A stretch of 64,000 bases of DNA from Geothrix fermentans DSM 14018 (GCF_000428885.1 NZ_KE386810.1:272444-336443), one strand, 5' to 3'. Shown: positions 27,985-37,632, counted from the stretch's first letter. Program-made: numbers and translations. The notes: generated by a model not told the origin, from the letters alone.

Positions 27985-28728
27985 ATGAACCCTCTGCTCC
28001 CCTTCCTGATGGCCGGCGACCCCAGCCTCGAGGCCCTGCCGGCCCAGCTCTCCGAGGCCAGATCCCTCGGCATCGAGGCCCTGGAGCTGGGCCTGCCGCA
28101 CTCGGATCCCATCGCGGACGGCCCCGTGCTCCAGGCGGCGGCGCATCGCGCCATCGGCCGCGGCGCCACGCCCGTGCGCGTGCTCGAAGCCCTGGCGGGG
28201 ATCACGGACAGCCCGGACCTCATCCTGTTCACCTACCTGAACCCCCTGCTCCAGATCGGCGCGGACCGGCTGAAGGCGCTGCTGGCGCCCACGGCCGTGA
28301 AGGCCCTGCTGGTGGTGGACCTGCCCTTCGGGGAGGAGCCGGCCTTCGAGGCGGACCTGCGCGCCGCAGGCTACCCCATGGTGCCGTTGCTGGCGCCCAC
28401 CACCACGCTGGACCGGGCCCGCCAGCTGCTGTCGGAGCGGCCCGATCCAGGGCCCACCGCGCCCTTCGCGCAGCGCTTCGCCTACGTGGTGGCCCGCCTG
28501 GGCGTCACAGGGACGGGGCAGGGCACGGACCTGGCTCCGGTGCAGGAGCGCGTCGCCCACCTGCGGGACATCTCGAGCCGCCCTCTCGCCGTAGGGTTCG
28601 GGCTCTCCGATGCCGCCAGCCTGGCGGCGGTGCGCGCCCTGGGGGCCACGCCGGTCATCGGATCCGCCCTGGTGCGGGAACTGGCTGCTGGGAAGGGCCT
28701 GACGACAACCCTCGCCCCCCTCAAGTGA
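27985..28728 (+). CDS. trpA: Tryptophan synthase alpha subunit
   Basis: The 247-aa TIM barrel cleaves indole-glycerol phosphate. The start PFLMAGDPSLEAL is typical. ALELGLPHSDPIADGP holds the catalytic Glu (residue 34) and Asp (residue 45). VARLGVTGTGQ and VGFGLSDAA form the phosphate site. It is slightly short against the usual 260-270 aa, mainly at the N-terminus. Last gene of the operon; no strong terminator follows. Confidence 0.95.
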   Translation: MNPLLPFLMAGDPSLEALPAQLSEARSLGIEALELGLPHSDPIADGPVLQAAAHRAIGRGATPVRVLEALAGITDSPDLILFTYLNPLLQIGADRLKALLAPTAVKALLVVDLPFGEEPAFEADLRAAGYPMVPLLAPTTTLDRARQLLSERPDPGPTAPFAQRFAYVVARLGVTGTGQGTDLAPVQERVAHLRDISSRPLAVGFGLSDAASLAAVRALGATPVIGSALVRELAAGKGLTTTLAPLK

Positions 28729-28778
28729 TGGTGATCTCTAGGTCGCGATCCTTCCTTAGGGTAGGCTCTCGGGAGTGA

Positions 28779-28806
28779 TTGCAGGTCCGCATCGATTTGG
28801 TATTGT
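28779..28806 (+). promoter_or_regulatory. Candidate promoter of the fadL-type gene
   Basis: TTGCAG (28779-28784) and TATTGT (28801-28806) are separated by 16 nt, a plausible sigma-70 promoter. A three-codon frame, ATG CGC CCA TGA at 28875-28886, sits between the AGGAG and the real start, and its TGA overlaps ATG 28883. Confidence 0.45.
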
Positions 28807-28882
28807 GATCCATCTTCCCCCTTCGGAATCGGCTGGCAACAGCCACCACCCCGGGATCTCCGGGATTAGGAGCCATGCGCCC

Positions 28883-30382
28883 ATGACCCACCGTTCCCGC
28901 CTCACCCTCACGGCCCTGACCCTCATCGCCGCCGGCGCCTTCGCTCCCCAGGCCCAGGCCGCCGGCTTCCAGCTCCGCGAGCAGAGCCCGAGCTCCCAGG
29001 GCAACGCCTTCGCGGGCGTCACCGCGGGGGGCAACGACATCAGCGCCCTGTTCTTCAATCCCGCCGTGATGACCCAGTACGACGGCTGGCAGTTCTCCAT
29101 GAGCGCCACCTACATCGGCCTGGACGTGAAGCTGGATGGCCTGGCCGCCTCCCGCACCCCGGCCCTGACCGCCCTCGGCTTCAATGTCTACCCCAACACC
29201 ACGACCAGCCTGATGCCCGTCTCCGGTGCTTCGACCCACGGGAACTCCGGCGAGTCCGCCATCCTCCCCGCGTTCAACGCGATGTACAGCGTGAACAAGG
29301 ACCTGAAGCTGGGCCTGTCGGTGAACGTGCCCTTCGGCCTCACCACCGAGTACGACGCCAACTGGATCGGCCGCTACCACGCGCTGAAGTCCGATCTGAA
29401 GGTCATCGACATCGCCCCCAGCCTGGCCTACCGGGTGAACGACCAGTTCTCCTTCGGTGTGGCCTTCATCGCCCGCTACGCCGATGCGGAGCTGACCAAC
29501 GGTGTGGACTACGGCACGGCCCTGGCGCTGAAGGTGGGTTCCGGCCTGGCCGCCGCCGGCATGTCCACCGCGGCGCCCGCCCCGAACCAGAACAGCCCCG
29601 TGGCCACGGTCGCCATGGGCGCGCCCAATGCCACCTTCGGCACACCCGGCTACGCCATTCCCGGCGCCTGGGACGGCAAGGCCGGCCTGAAGGGCGATGG
29701 CTGGGACTACGGTTGGAAGGCAGGCATCACCTGGCAGCCCACCAAGGACTTCCGTCTGGGCCTGGCCTACTCCGCCGCCATGACCATGACGCTCAAGGGC
29801 GACGCCAGCTTCGAGTTCCCCGCCAGCATGCCCGCCACGGACCTGGCCGCCCTGAACGCCGCCGGCCTCCGCAACGGCGGTGGCCAGGCGGATCTCGCCC
29901 TCCCGGCCACGGCCTCACTGGGCTTCGACTGGAAGGTGAACCCCGCCTTCTCCCTGCAGGGCGAGGTGGCCCAGAGCACCTGGTCGCGGTTCAAGGACCT
30001 CCGCGTGAAGTTCGACACCGGCGCGCCGGACTCCATCACGGACGAGAACTGGCGCGACACCTGGTTCTACTCCCTGGGTGGAACCTGGAAGATGGATCAG
30101 GCCTGGACCTTCCGGGCCGGCGTGGGCTTCGACCAGGGGGCCGTGGACGACACCCACCGCACCCCCCGCATCCCCGACAACGACCGCAAGTGGGTCTCCC
30201 TGGGCATGAGCTACAACTTCTCGAAGAAGACCGCCCTCGACGTGGGCTACACCCACCTGTTCATCGACGAGGCCAAGATCAACCTCTCGGGAACGGGCGA
30301 CAACACCACCCGCGGCAGCCTCACCGGCAACATGAAGGCCACCATCGACATCCTGGGCGTGCAGCTGCGCTACAGCTTCTGA
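28883..30382 (+). CDS. FadL/OmpP1-type outer-membrane hydrophobic-compound transporter
   Basis: The 499-aa beta-barrel protein has a signal peptide cut at QAQA-AGF. The mature N-terminus AGFQLREQSPSSQGNAFAG, then NDISALFFNPAVMT, is the FadL hatch signature. The end VQLRYSF is typical of a terminal outer-membrane strand with final Phe. FadL proteins take up long-chain fatty acids or other hydrophobic molecules. It is convergent with the thiolase gene, which may act on the imported substrates. Confidence 0.9.
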   Translation: MTHRSRLTLTALTLIAAGAFAPQAQAAGFQLREQSPSSQGNAFAGVTAGGNDISALFFNPAVMTQYDGWQFSMSATYIGLDVKLDGLAASRTPALTALGFNVYPNTTTSLMPVSGASTHGNSGESAILPAFNAMYSVNKDLKLGLSVNVPFGLTTEYDANWIGRYHALKSDLKVIDIAPSLAYRVNDQFSFGVAFIARYADAELTNGVDYGTALALKVGSGLAAAGMSTAAPAPNQNSPVATVAMGAPNATFGTPGYAIPGAWDGKAGLKGDGWDYGWKAGITWQPTKDFRLGLAYSAAMTMTLKGDASFEFPASMPATDLAALNAAGLRNGGGQADLALPATASLGFDWKVNPAFSLQGEVAQSTWSRFKDLRVKFDTGAPDSITDENWRDTWFYSLGGTWKMDQAWTFRAGVGFDQGAVDDTHRTPRIPDNDRKWVSLGMSYNFSKKTALDVGYTHLFIDEAKINLSGTGDNTTRGSLTGNMKATIDILGVQLRYSF

Positions 30383-30391
30383 TCCTTCCGG

Positions 30392-30431
30392 CATGAAGAA
30401 GGGGCCCGGCATGCCGGGCCCCTTCTTCATG
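30392..30431. terminator. Bidirectional terminator, 40-nt perfect palindrome
   Basis: The 40 nt from CATGAAGAAGGGG to its mirror CCCCTTCTTCATG form a perfect palindrome (30392-30431) between the convergent fadL-type and thiolase genes. The arms run purine-rich to pyrimidine-rich, so on both strands the hairpin ends in CCTTCTTC, serving either gene. Confidence 0.75.
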
Positions 30432-30450
30432 CAGCGGCTTCGCCGCGGAA

Positions 30451-31623
30451 CTACACGCGCTCGACGGCCATGGCGATGGCGTTGCCGCCGCCCAGGCAGA
30501 GGGCCGCCACACCCCGCTGCTTGCCCTGGCGCTCCAGCGCGTGGATCAGGGTGGCCATGACGCGCGCGCCGCTGGCGCCGATGGGGTGGCCCAGGGCCAC
30601 GGCGCCGCCGTGGACGTTGATGCGGTCCGCGGGCAGCTTCAGCTCGTTCATCGTGGCCACGAGCTGCACGGCGAAGGCCTCGTTGATCTCCCAGAGGTCC
30701 ACGTCGGCCACGCCCCAGCCCACCTTGGCCAGCAGCTTGCGGATGGCCTCCACGGGCGCCATGAGCACCCACTCGGGGGCGAGGCCGGCGGTGGCCGTGC
30801 CCAGGATGCGTGCCTGGATGGGGAGGCCGTGGGCCTTGGCGTAGTCCTCGGTGGTCACCAGGGCCGCGGCGGCGCCATCGTTGACGCTGGGGGCGTTGCC
30901 GGCGGTGACGGTACCGTCCTTCTTGAAGGCGGGCCGCAGCTTCGCCAGGGTTTCGGGCGTGGTGTCGGGGCGGGGGCCTTCATCCTCTGAGACGATCACA
31001 TCGCCCTTCCTGCCGGGCACGGCGATGGGCACGATCTCGGCCTTGAAGGCGCCGGACTGCGTGGCGGCCACGGCCTTGCGGTGGCTCTCGGCGGCCCACG
31101 CATCCTGGGCCTCGCGGCCCACGCCGTACTTCTGCGCCACCAGCTCTCCCGTGTTCCCCATGTGCTGGTCCGTCATGGCGCACCAGAGGCCGTCGAGGAT
31201 CATGGCGTCCTTGGCCTCCGTGTGCCCCATGCGGGCGCCGGCCCGCAGCTTGGGCATGAGGTAGGGGGCGTTGGACATGGACTCCATGCCGCCGGCCAGC
31301 ACCACCTCATGGTCGCCGAGGCGCACGGCATTGGCCGCGAGCTGGATGGCCTTGAGGCCGCTGCCGCAGACCTTGTTGATGGTGAGGGCGGAGATGCTGG
31401 AAGGCAGGCCGCCCCGGAGGGCCGCCTGGCGGGCGGGCGCCTGGCCCACACCGGCGCTCACGACGTTGCCGAAGATGGCCTCGGTGGGCTCGACCCCAGG
31501 CACGGCGGCCAGCACGGCCTTCACCACCTGGGCCGCCAGATCAGGTGCCGCCAGGGGCGCCAGGGCTCCCTGGAACTTCCCGATGGGACTGCGGAGGGAC
31601 TTGAGGATGACGGCGTGGGACAT
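30451..31623 (-). CDS. Acetyl-CoA C-acetyltransferase (thiolase)
   Basis: The 390-aa enzyme has the acyl-accepting Cys86 in [18 protein letters not shown] with the active-site Asn/His-region, [16 protein letters not shown] with the catalytic His, and CLGGGNAIA with the second Cys. It condenses two acetyl-CoA or cleaves 3-ketoacyl-CoA. The direction is not readable from sequence. No fadB/fadE-type genes lie nearby. Confidence 0.93.
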   Translation of the reverse strand: MSHAVILKSLRSPIGKFQGALAPLAAPDLAAQVVKAVLAAVPGVEPTEAIFGNVVSAGVGQAPARQAALRGGLPSSISALTINKVCGSGLKAIQLAANAVRLGDHEVVLAGGMESMSNAPYLMPKLRAGARMGHTEAKDAMILDGLWCAMTDQHMGNTGELVAQKYGVGREAQDAWAAESHRKAVAATQSGAFKAEIVPIAVPGRKGDVIVSEDEGPRPDTTPETLAKLRPAFKKDGTVTAGNAPSVNDGAAAALVTTEDYAKAHGLPIQARILGTATAGLAPEWVLMAPVEAIRKLLAKVGWGVADVDLWEINEAFAVQLVATMNELKLPADRINVHGGAVALGHPIGASGARVMATLIHALERQGKQRGVAALCLGGGNAIAMAVERV

Positions 31624-31644
31624 GGGGGCTCCGGGAATGACTCT

Positions 31645-31713
31645 GGCTATCAGCTATCAGCTTTCGGCTCTCAGACAGGCATCGGCCATCAGCTGAGAGC
31701 TGACAGCAGAGAG
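31645..31713. repeat. Short imperfect repeats in the divIVA-thiolase gap
   Basis: The 90-nt gap contains GGCTATCAGCTATCAGC (31645-31661) followed by GGCTCTCAG and GGCCATCAGCTGAGAGC, so the unit (T/C)ATCAGC recurs. GCTCTCAG (31667-31674) and CTGAGAGC (31693-31700) form an 8-bp inverted repeat. It may work as a hairpin after divIVA or be a scattered genomic repeat. Confidence 0.5.
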
Positions 31714-32277
31714 CTAATTCGTGGACTTGGGACGCCGGACGGGGGGAATGGGCGGTTCTGGGGTGGGGTCGTCCAGGGACGAGAAGTCGAGGCCGTCTAG
31801 CTTCAGCGTGGGGGGCGGCGCCACGTAGATGTCCGGCGCCTCCTCCTGGATGTGGCGGCGGGTCCGCTCCATGAGGGACTCCACCTCCCGCACGAACCGG
31901 GTGCGCTCCATCTTGAGGTTGCGGATCTGGACCTCCAGCTCCACCACATGCTGCTGGGCGTCGCGGATGACCTCGTCGGCCTTGAACTGGGCCTCGCGGA
32001 GGATCAGCTCCTTCTCGCGGTTGGCGCCCTCCAGCACGTCCTCGCGGGTGCGCTGGGCCTGGAGCAGGGTCTCCCGGAAGATGCGATCCTGCTCCTGGTA
32101 CTGGCGCAGGCGCTCCCGGCTGTCCAGGATCTCCTCCTTGAGCTTCTGGTTCTCCGCCAGCAGCTCCTCCCACTCGGCGGCGACCTCGTGCAGGAAGGTC
32201 CGGACCTCCGATTCCTCGATGCCGCGGAAGGCCTTTTCGAATTCCCGGCGCTGGATGTCAAGGGGCGTGTACTTCAT
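31714..32277 (-). CDS. DivIVA-domain protein
   Basis: The 187-aa protein begins with KYTPLDIQRREFEKAFRG, the membrane-curvature-binding DivIVA head. A long charged coiled coil follows (about residues 25-145), then a Pro-rich tail. DivIVA proteins mark poles or septa and recruit growth proteins. The gene follows yggT by 8 nt, the classic division-cluster pairing. Confidence 0.9.
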   Translation of the reverse strand: MKYTPLDIQRREFEKAFRGIEESEVRTFLHEVAAEWEELLAENQKLKEEILDSRERLRQYQEQDRIFRETLLQAQRTREDVLEGANREKELILREAQFKADEVIRDAQQHVVELEVQIRNLKMERTRFVREVESLMERTRRHIQEEAPDIYVAPPPTLKLDGLDFSSLDDPTPEPPIPPVRRPKSTN

Positions 32278-32285
32278 GGTTCACC

Positions 32286-32543
32286 TCAGGAGACCAGGGC
32301 CCGCAGGAAGACCCGCTGGATGATGCCCAGCAGCAGCACGGCGATGAGGATGTCGAAGCTGAACCCCCCGATGGGCGGCACGATGGCCCGGATGGGGTGG
32401 AGGATGGGATCCGTGAGGGTGTGGAGCAGCCGGATCCACCGGTTTCGGGGATCGATGGGGAACCAGGACAGGATGGCCACCGCTAGGAGCAGGTAGATCA
32501 TCACGTCCAGGGCGTAGTAGGCGATGGTGAAGAGAAGGGGCAT
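32286..32543 (-). CDS. YggT family membrane protein
   Basis: The 85-aa protein has two hydrophobic segments and the YggT core AILSWFPIDPRNRWIRLL followed by TDPILHPIRAIVPPIGG. These small inner-membrane proteins sit beside divIVA/sepF genes in many phyla; the exact role is unknown. It forms an operon with divIVA. Confidence 0.9.
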   Translation of the reverse strand: MPLLFTIAYYALDVMIYLLLAVAILSWFPIDPRNRWIRLLHTLTDPILHPIRAIVPPIGGFSFDILIAVLLLGIIQRVFLRALVS

Positions 32544-32593
32544 GGGCAGGATCCCGTGAACCTGATCATCATAACTTGGAGAGGGATCAATCC

Positions 32594-33703
32594 ATGCGCA
32601 TCGGCATCTCCTGCTACAGCACCTTCGGCGGCTCGGGCGTCGTGGCCACGGAGGTGGGCAAGGCCCTGGCCGCCCGGGGCCACGAGGTGCACATCCTCAG
32701 CCCCAGCGTCCCCCCCCGCCTCCTGGGCTTCGAGGACCGCATCAACTTCCACGAGGTCCGGGCCACCACCTACCCGCTCTTCGAGGACGCCCCCTATTCC
32801 ATCGCCCTCGGCTCCAAGATGGCGGATGTGGCCGAGCACCACGGCCTGGAGATCATCCACGCCCACTATGCCATCCCCCACGCCATGGCGGCGCTGCTGG
32901 CCCGCATGGCGGTCCCGCGCCTGAAGGTGGTGACCACCCTGCACGGCACGGACATCACGGTGGTGGGCAGCGACCCCAGCTACCTGCCCATGGTGAGGAT
33001 GGCCATCCGGGAGAGCGACGGCGTCACGGCCGTGTCCGAGTACCTGCGGGACGAGACCATGCGGACCTTCGGCGTGGACCGGGAGATCGACGTCATCGGG
33101 AACTTCGTGGAGCCGCCCGGCCAGGAGCGCCCCGACTGCCGGGCCTGGCTGGCCCCCAAGTCCACGGCGGTGCTGACCCACATCTCGAACTTCAGGCCCG
33201 TGAAGCGGGTGATGGATGTGCTGAAGGTGTTCGAGCGCGTGCGGGCGGAAGTCCCGGTCCGCCTGGTGATGGTGGGCGACGGGCCGGACCGCGTGGAGGC
33301 CGAGGCCTACTGCCGGGACCGGGGCTTCGCCTCGGAGGTCCGCTTCACGGGCAAGCAGCTGGACATCGGCACCGTGCTGGCCTGTTCGGACGTCTTCCTG
33401 CTGCCCAGCGCCACGGAGAGCTTCGGCCTGGCGGCCCTGGAGGCCATGGGCCACCGGGTTCCGGTCATCGCCAGCCGCGTGGGGGGACTGCCCGAGGTGG
33501 TCCGACACGGGGTGGACGGCTTCCTGGAGCCCGTGGGCGATGTGGATGCCATGGCCGCCGATGCAGTGGAGATCCTCCGGGATGACACCCGGCGCCGGGC
33601 CATGGGCCTGGCCGCCCGGGAGCGGGCCCTCGGCACCTTCGCGGAAGGGCCCATCGTGGACCGGTACGAGGCGCTCTACCGGAGGGTCCTGGGCCACGCC
33701 TGA
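32594..33703 (+). CDS. bshA: N-acetyl-alpha-D-glucosaminyl L-malate synthase (bacillithiol step 1)
   Basis: The 369-aa GT4 glycosyltransferase starts [20 protein letters not shown]. It has [31 protein letters not shown], and the GT-B C-terminal motif [14 protein letters not shown]. These lines are close to BshA, which joins UDP-GlcNAc to L-malate on the way to bacillithiol, a thiol known in Firmicutes, Deinococcus, Bacteroidetes and Acidobacteriota. ATG 32594 was preferred to 32576 because the core starts there. bshB/bshC are not in this window. Confidence 0.85.
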   Translation: MRIGISCYSTFGGSGVVATEVGKALAARGHEVHILSPSVPPRLLGFEDRINFHEVRATTYPLFEDAPYSIALGSKMADVAEHHGLEIIHAHYAIPHAMAALLARMAVPRLKVVTTLHGTDITVVGSDPSYLPMVRMAIRESDGVTAVSEYLRDETMRTFGVDREIDVIGNFVEPPGQERPDCRAWLAPKSTAVLTHISNFRPVKRVMDVLKVFERVRAEVPVRLVMVGDGPDRVEAEAYCRDRGFASEVRFTGKQLDIGTVLACSDVFLLPSATESFGLAALEAMGHRVPVIASRVGGLPEVVRHGVDGFLEPVGDVDAMAADAVEILRDDTRRRAMGLAARERALGTFAEGPIVDRYEALYRRVLGHA

Positions 33704-33768
33704 GGCCGCCACCTAAAATCAGGCTTTGTCCCGCGCATGTCGTTCAGGTAGGAGTCTTCGGGGGTTTC

Positions 33769-36303
33769 ATGGCGTGGCGGCGGATCGTCCTGGCGGTGGC
33801 CCTGGGGATCCTGCAACTCTCCGCCGAGGGCTGGCGGCGCCCCTTCCTCGTGCTGGGACCGGACCAGGGCCTGCCCGCGGGGGCCATCACCAGCCTCACC
33901 CAGGATGCCGACGGGTTCATCTGGCTGGGCACCGAGAGCGCGCTCCTCCGCTACGAGGGGGGGCACTCCCGGCGGTGGGGGCGGGAGGAGGGCCTGCCCT
34001 CGGGGTTCATCCACCGGGTGCTTCCGGCCGCCGGCGGCGGCGTCTGGGCCGCGACCCTGCGCGGCCTGGTGCGGGTGCGGGACGGGCAAATCCAGCCGGC
34101 GGTGCTGGGCCCCTCGCCGGTGGCGGACGCGGTGGCCCTCGACCGCGCTGGGCGCCTGTGGGCCCTGACCCGGGATGGCCTCTTCGTCGAACAGGACGGG
34201 CTCCGGTTCGCCCGGCGGACCAGCCGGCCCGCAGGCCGGGTCTTCACCTTGTCCGGGGGGCCCAGCGGGGCGGTGTATCTGGGGACCGAATCCGGTCTCC
34301 GGGCCTTCCTGCCGGATGGGTCCGAGCAGGCCTGGGGGAGGGAGCAGGGACTCCCGGCCTCCGGTGTGGCCCAGGTGGTGGAGGATGGCGCCGGCCGGGT
34401 CTGGGCAGGGTCCGGCCGGTCGCTGGCCGTGAAGGCCGCGGGAAGCGCGAGGTTCCTCGACCAGTCCAGGCGCCTGAAGGCCAGTCTTTCGCCCAACAGC
34501 GTGCCGTTCCTCGACGCGGATGGGACGGTCTGGCTGCCGACCCAAGGCGGGGCCCTCCACCTGTCCGGTCCTGGCGACACCTGGCTGGACGCCGCCGGGG
34601 GGCTCCCCTTCCGGTGGGTCCGCACAGTCTTCCGGGATCGGGAAGGCACCCTCTGGATCCTGGGAACGGCCCTGGCGCGGCTGCAGGGCGGGGGACGTGT
34701 CTGGAACCACAGCCTGGCCGCAGGGGCCTCCGGGGAGGTGGTCTGGTCCATCCAGCGCAAGGAAGACGGCTCCCTGCTCGCGGCCACGGACAACGGCGCC
34801 GTGAAAGTCGCGGCCACGGGGCTGGCCCGCATCCCCGGCACCGAGGGCCACCGCATCAAGTGCCTGGCGGAGGACCGGGACGGAACCCTATGGATGGTCA
34901 GCAGCATCGGCCCCACCCTCTGGCTCCATTCCGGCGAGCGGAAGGCGGTGGATGCCCCGCTGGGGGACCTGGGCTTCGCGGTGAACAGTGTCATGGCCGA
35001 CCGGCAGGGCCGGATCTGGCTCGGGCACACCCGCCTCGGAGTGCTCCGGTGGGATCCCGCCGGCCGGCGGCTGGTCCAGGAGGTTCCGCCCCCCGGGCCC
35101 GGCTCCCTGGGCGTGTTCCGCATCCGGGAGGACAGCCAGGGACGCCTCTGGGCGGCCACCACGGCGGGCCTCTACCTGCGGGGCCCCTCCGGCGCCTGGC
35201 GGCTCTATGGCGAGAAGGACGGATTGAAGCCCTTCGGGCTCTATGGAATGGCCTTCCTGCCGGATGGCAGCGCCTGGGTCCACTACCAGGAGCCTCAGGG
35301 GCTCACCCGCCTCCGCATCGATCAGGGCCGGCTGACGGTGCTGGAGCAGCGGGTCAAGGGGCAGGGGCTCCACTCGAACCTGGTCTACGCCGTGGAGGTA
35401 GATGCCCAGGGACGCACCTGGGCCACCACGGACCAAGGGCTCGACCGGGTGGACCCGGTCCTGCACATCGGCCGGCAGGAGGGGATGATCAGCGAGGACT
35501 GCGCCATCCAGGCCCTCCTGGCCGAGGGCGACCGCATCTGGGTCGGCACGGCCGCCGGGCTGGTCCGGTACGAGGTGGGTCCCGACCGTCCATCCGTGGC
35601 CCCGGTGGCGCACATTCTCCAGGTCCTTCACGGAGATCGGCGCTCCGATCCCCCGTGGACCAGCCTTCCGCCCTTTCCGCGGACCGAGGCCACCGTGTCC
35701 TTCCGGGTGGCCGCGCCCACCTTCCTGGACGAGTCCGCCGTCCGCTTCCAGGTGCGGCTCCTGGGGCTGGAGGATGCCTGGCGGGAGGCGGACGGCCGCC
35801 AGGTGCGCTATCCGGCACTGCCCGGAGGCCACTACCGCTTCGAGGTCCGGGCCGCGCAGGGCGGCGGTGAATGGGGCCCCACCGCCGGGTTGGATTTCCG
35901 GGTCCGGCCGCCCTGGTGGCGGACCTGGTGGGCCATGGGCCTAGGCGGCCTGGCCTTCCTGGGCCTGGGGGTACTCATCCTGCGCCTGCGCGTGGCGGCC
36001 CTGGCGCGGGGGAAGGCAGAGCTGGAACTGCTGGTGGCCCGCCGGACCGAAGAGCTCCAGGCCCGGAACACCGAGCTTTCCGAGGCCCTGGGCAAGGTGA
36101 AACAGCTCTCGGGCCTGCTCCCCATCTGCGCCAGCTGCAAGAAGATCCGGGACGACAAGGGCTACTGGAACCAGCTGGAGCACTACATCAGCGCCCACTC
36201 CGGAGCGGACTTCACCCACGGCATCTGCCCGGATTGCGCCGATGCCCTGTACCCCGAGCGCCGCCGGATGCTCGGTCGGGAGGAGCCGGACATCGGCACC
36301 TGA
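33769..36303 (+). CDS. Propeller sensor (reg_prop, Y_Y_Y) with C-terminal zinc-ribbon-like motif, no kinase
   Basis: The 844-aa protein has a signal sequence, then two-component-regulator-type propeller repeats (residues about 25-610; units such as QDADGFIWLGTESALLR). A Y_Y_Y-like beta domain follows (about 630-715), then one membrane helix (about 720-745) and a coiled coil. The end carries CASC (787-790) and GICPDC (820-823) in the motif CKKIRDDKGYWNQLEHYI, often seen at the end of PAS or receiver proteins. No kinase, GGDEF or DNA-binding domain is present, so it must signal through a partner. Confidence 0.8.
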   Translation: MAWRRIVLAVALGILQLSAEGWRRPFLVLGPDQGLPAGAITSLTQDADGFIWLGTESALLRYEGGHSRRWGREEGLPSGFIHRVLPAAGGGVWAATLRGLVRVRDGQIQPAVLGPSPVADAVALDRAGRLWALTRDGLFVEQDGLRFARRTSRPAGRVFTLSGGPSGAVYLGTESGLRAFLPDGSEQAWGREQGLPASGVAQVVEDGAGRVWAGSGRSLAVKAAGSARFLDQSRRLKASLSPNSVPFLDADGTVWLPTQGGALHLSGPGDTWLDAAGGLPFRWVRTVFRDREGTLWILGTALARLQGGGRVWNHSLAAGASGEVVWSIQRKEDGSLLAATDNGAVKVAATGLARIPGTEGHRIKCLAEDRDGTLWMVSSIGPTLWLHSGERKAVDAPLGDLGFAVNSVMADRQGRIWLGHTRLGVLRWDPAGRRLVQEVPPPGPGSLGVFRIREDSQGRLWAATTAGLYLRGPSGAWRLYGEKDGLKPFGLYGMAFLPDGSAWVHYQEPQGLTRLRIDQGRLTVLEQRVKGQGLHSNLVYAVEVDAQGRTWATTDQGLDRVDPVLHIGRQEGMISEDCAIQALLAEGDRIWVGTAAGLVRYEVGPDRPSVAPVAHILQVLHGDRRSDPPWTSLPPFPRTEATVSFRVAAPTFLDESAVRFQVRLLGLEDAWREADGRQVRYPALPGGHYRFEVRAAQGGGEWGPTAGLDFRVRPPWWRTWWAMGLGGLAFLGLGVLILRLRVAALARGKAELELLVARRTEELQARNTELSEALGKVKQLSGLLPICASCKKIRDDKGYWNQLEHYISAHSGADFTHGICPDCADALYPERRRMLGREEPDIGT

Positions 36304-36314
36304 CTGCGGCGGCC

Positions 36315-37481
36315 CTAGAACTCGTCCTCGAACAGCCGGGGGGCGTGGCCTCCGTCTCCGTGGAAGGCGCCGCCGGGATCCTGGCCCGCCTCCACCAGCC
36401 GGGCCGCCCGGATCCCCAGCAGGCGGAGCTTGCGGTCGAGGGGCACCCGCCGCAGGTTGCTGCGGGCGGCCTCGAGGAGCGAGGTGGGATCGGCCACGGG
36501 GCGGGGCAGGGTGAGGTCGCGGGTGACCGTCGAGAAATCCTCGAAGCGCAGCTTGATGCCGACGTTCTGGGCGCGCCAGCCCTTGCGGGCCAGATCTCCC
36601 GCCAGGCGCTGGCAGAGGTCGAGGAGGATGCGGGACAGCTCCTCGCGGTCCTGCCTCGGATGCAGATCCCGCTCGAAGGTGGTCTCCCGGCTGATGGACT
36701 TGGGCTCCCTCACCAGCACCAGGGGGCGATCGTCCCGGCCGTGGGCGGCCTCGTGGAGCCAAGCACCGTAGCTCCGGCCGAAGTGCTCCACCAGCCAGGC
36801 CGGATCGGCCCGGGCGAGCTCCCCGATGGTCTGGAGGCCGAAGCCCGCCAGCTTCGAGGTGGCCTTGGGGCCGATGCCGTTGATGGCCGAGCAGGGCAGG
36901 GGCCAGATGCGCGCGGGGATGTCCTCGAAACCCAGGGTCGTGAGGCCGTCGGGCTTCTGCAGCTCTGAGGCGATCTTCGACAGGAGCTTGTTGGGCGTGA
37001 TTCCGATGGAGCAGGTGAGGCCCGTGGCCTGGCGGACGGCTTCCTTGAGCCGCCGGGCCAGCTCCGCGGATTCCCCCTCCACCGCCGTCAGGTCGATGTA
37101 GATCTCGTCGATGCCCCGGTCCTCGATCTGCGGAGCCACCTCGGCCACGGCGGCCTTGAAGGCCCGCGACATCCGGACGTAGGCCTCGAAGTGGGCGGGC
37201 AGCAGGATGGCCTCCGGCGCCAGCGCCGCGGCCTTCATCAGCCCCATGCCGCTGCGGACGCCGAAGGCCCGGGCCTCGTAGGTCGCCGTGGTGGCCACGC
37301 CCCGGCCCACGTAGTCCTTCAGCCGCGGGAAGCCGCCCTCCGGAGAGGCTGCGGTGGACCGTCTGCCACCCACCACCACGGGAAGCCCCTTCAGCTCCGG
37401 GTGTTCCAGCAGCTCCACCGAGGCGAAGAAGGCGTCCATGTCCAGGTGGGCGATGCGGCGCGGAGATGAGGGCGTTTCCAT
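36315..37481 (-). CDS. dinB: DNA polymerase IV (Y-family)
   Basis: The 388-aa lesion-bypass polymerase has HLDMDAFFASVELLEHPEL (metal Asp), GVATTATYEARAFGV, RGIDEIYIDLT with the catalytic Asp-Glu, and CSIGITPNKLLSKIAS. The little-finger domain begins near residue 245. There are about 15 extra residues (RRSTAASPEGGFPRL) between the VVVGG strand and the VATTATYEAR motif compared with E. coli DinB. ATG 37481 is where homology starts; the frame upstream does not fit. Confidence 0.93.
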   Translation of the reverse strand: METPSSPRRIAHLDMDAFFASVELLEHPELKGLPVVVGGRRSTAASPEGGFPRLKDYVGRGVATTATYEARAFGVRSGMGLMKAAALAPEAILLPAHFEAYVRMSRAFKAAVAEVAPQIEDRGIDEIYIDLTAVEGESAELARRLKEAVRQATGLTCSIGITPNKLLSKIASELQKPDGLTTLGFEDIPARIWPLPCSAINGIGPKATSKLAGFGLQTIGELARADPAWLVEHFGRSYGAWLHEAAHGRDDRPLVLVREPKSISRETTFERDLHPRQDREELSRILLDLCQRLAGDLARKGWRAQNVGIKLRFEDFSTVTRDLTLPRPVADPTSLLEAARSNLRRVPLDRKLRLLGIRAARLVEAGQDPGGAFHGDGGHAPRLFEDEF

Positions 37482-37557
37482 GGGGTGTCCCAGCGAACCA
37501 GGATGGCGGAGCGGGGGGCGTATGGGCAAGGCGAACCGGGATGCGCGGCAGCGCGAC

Positions 37558-37584
37558 GGCAGACTCGAACTGCCGGCCCAGGGA
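37558..37584 (-). repeat. tRNA-Met 3' fragment (27 nt)
   Basis: The 27 nt from GGCAGACTCGAACTG to AGGGA match the T-arm, variable loop and anticodon 3' stem of the tRNA-Met at 40592-40618 at 25 of 27 positions, in the same orientation. Directly after it, TATAAT at 37586-37591 could be the -10 box for iorA. Possible att-like remnant. Confidence 0.65.
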
Positions 37585-37632
37585 ATATAATCGAGCCATC
37601 TCTCATGAAGTTCTCTGCGCCGGAGGTTCCCG

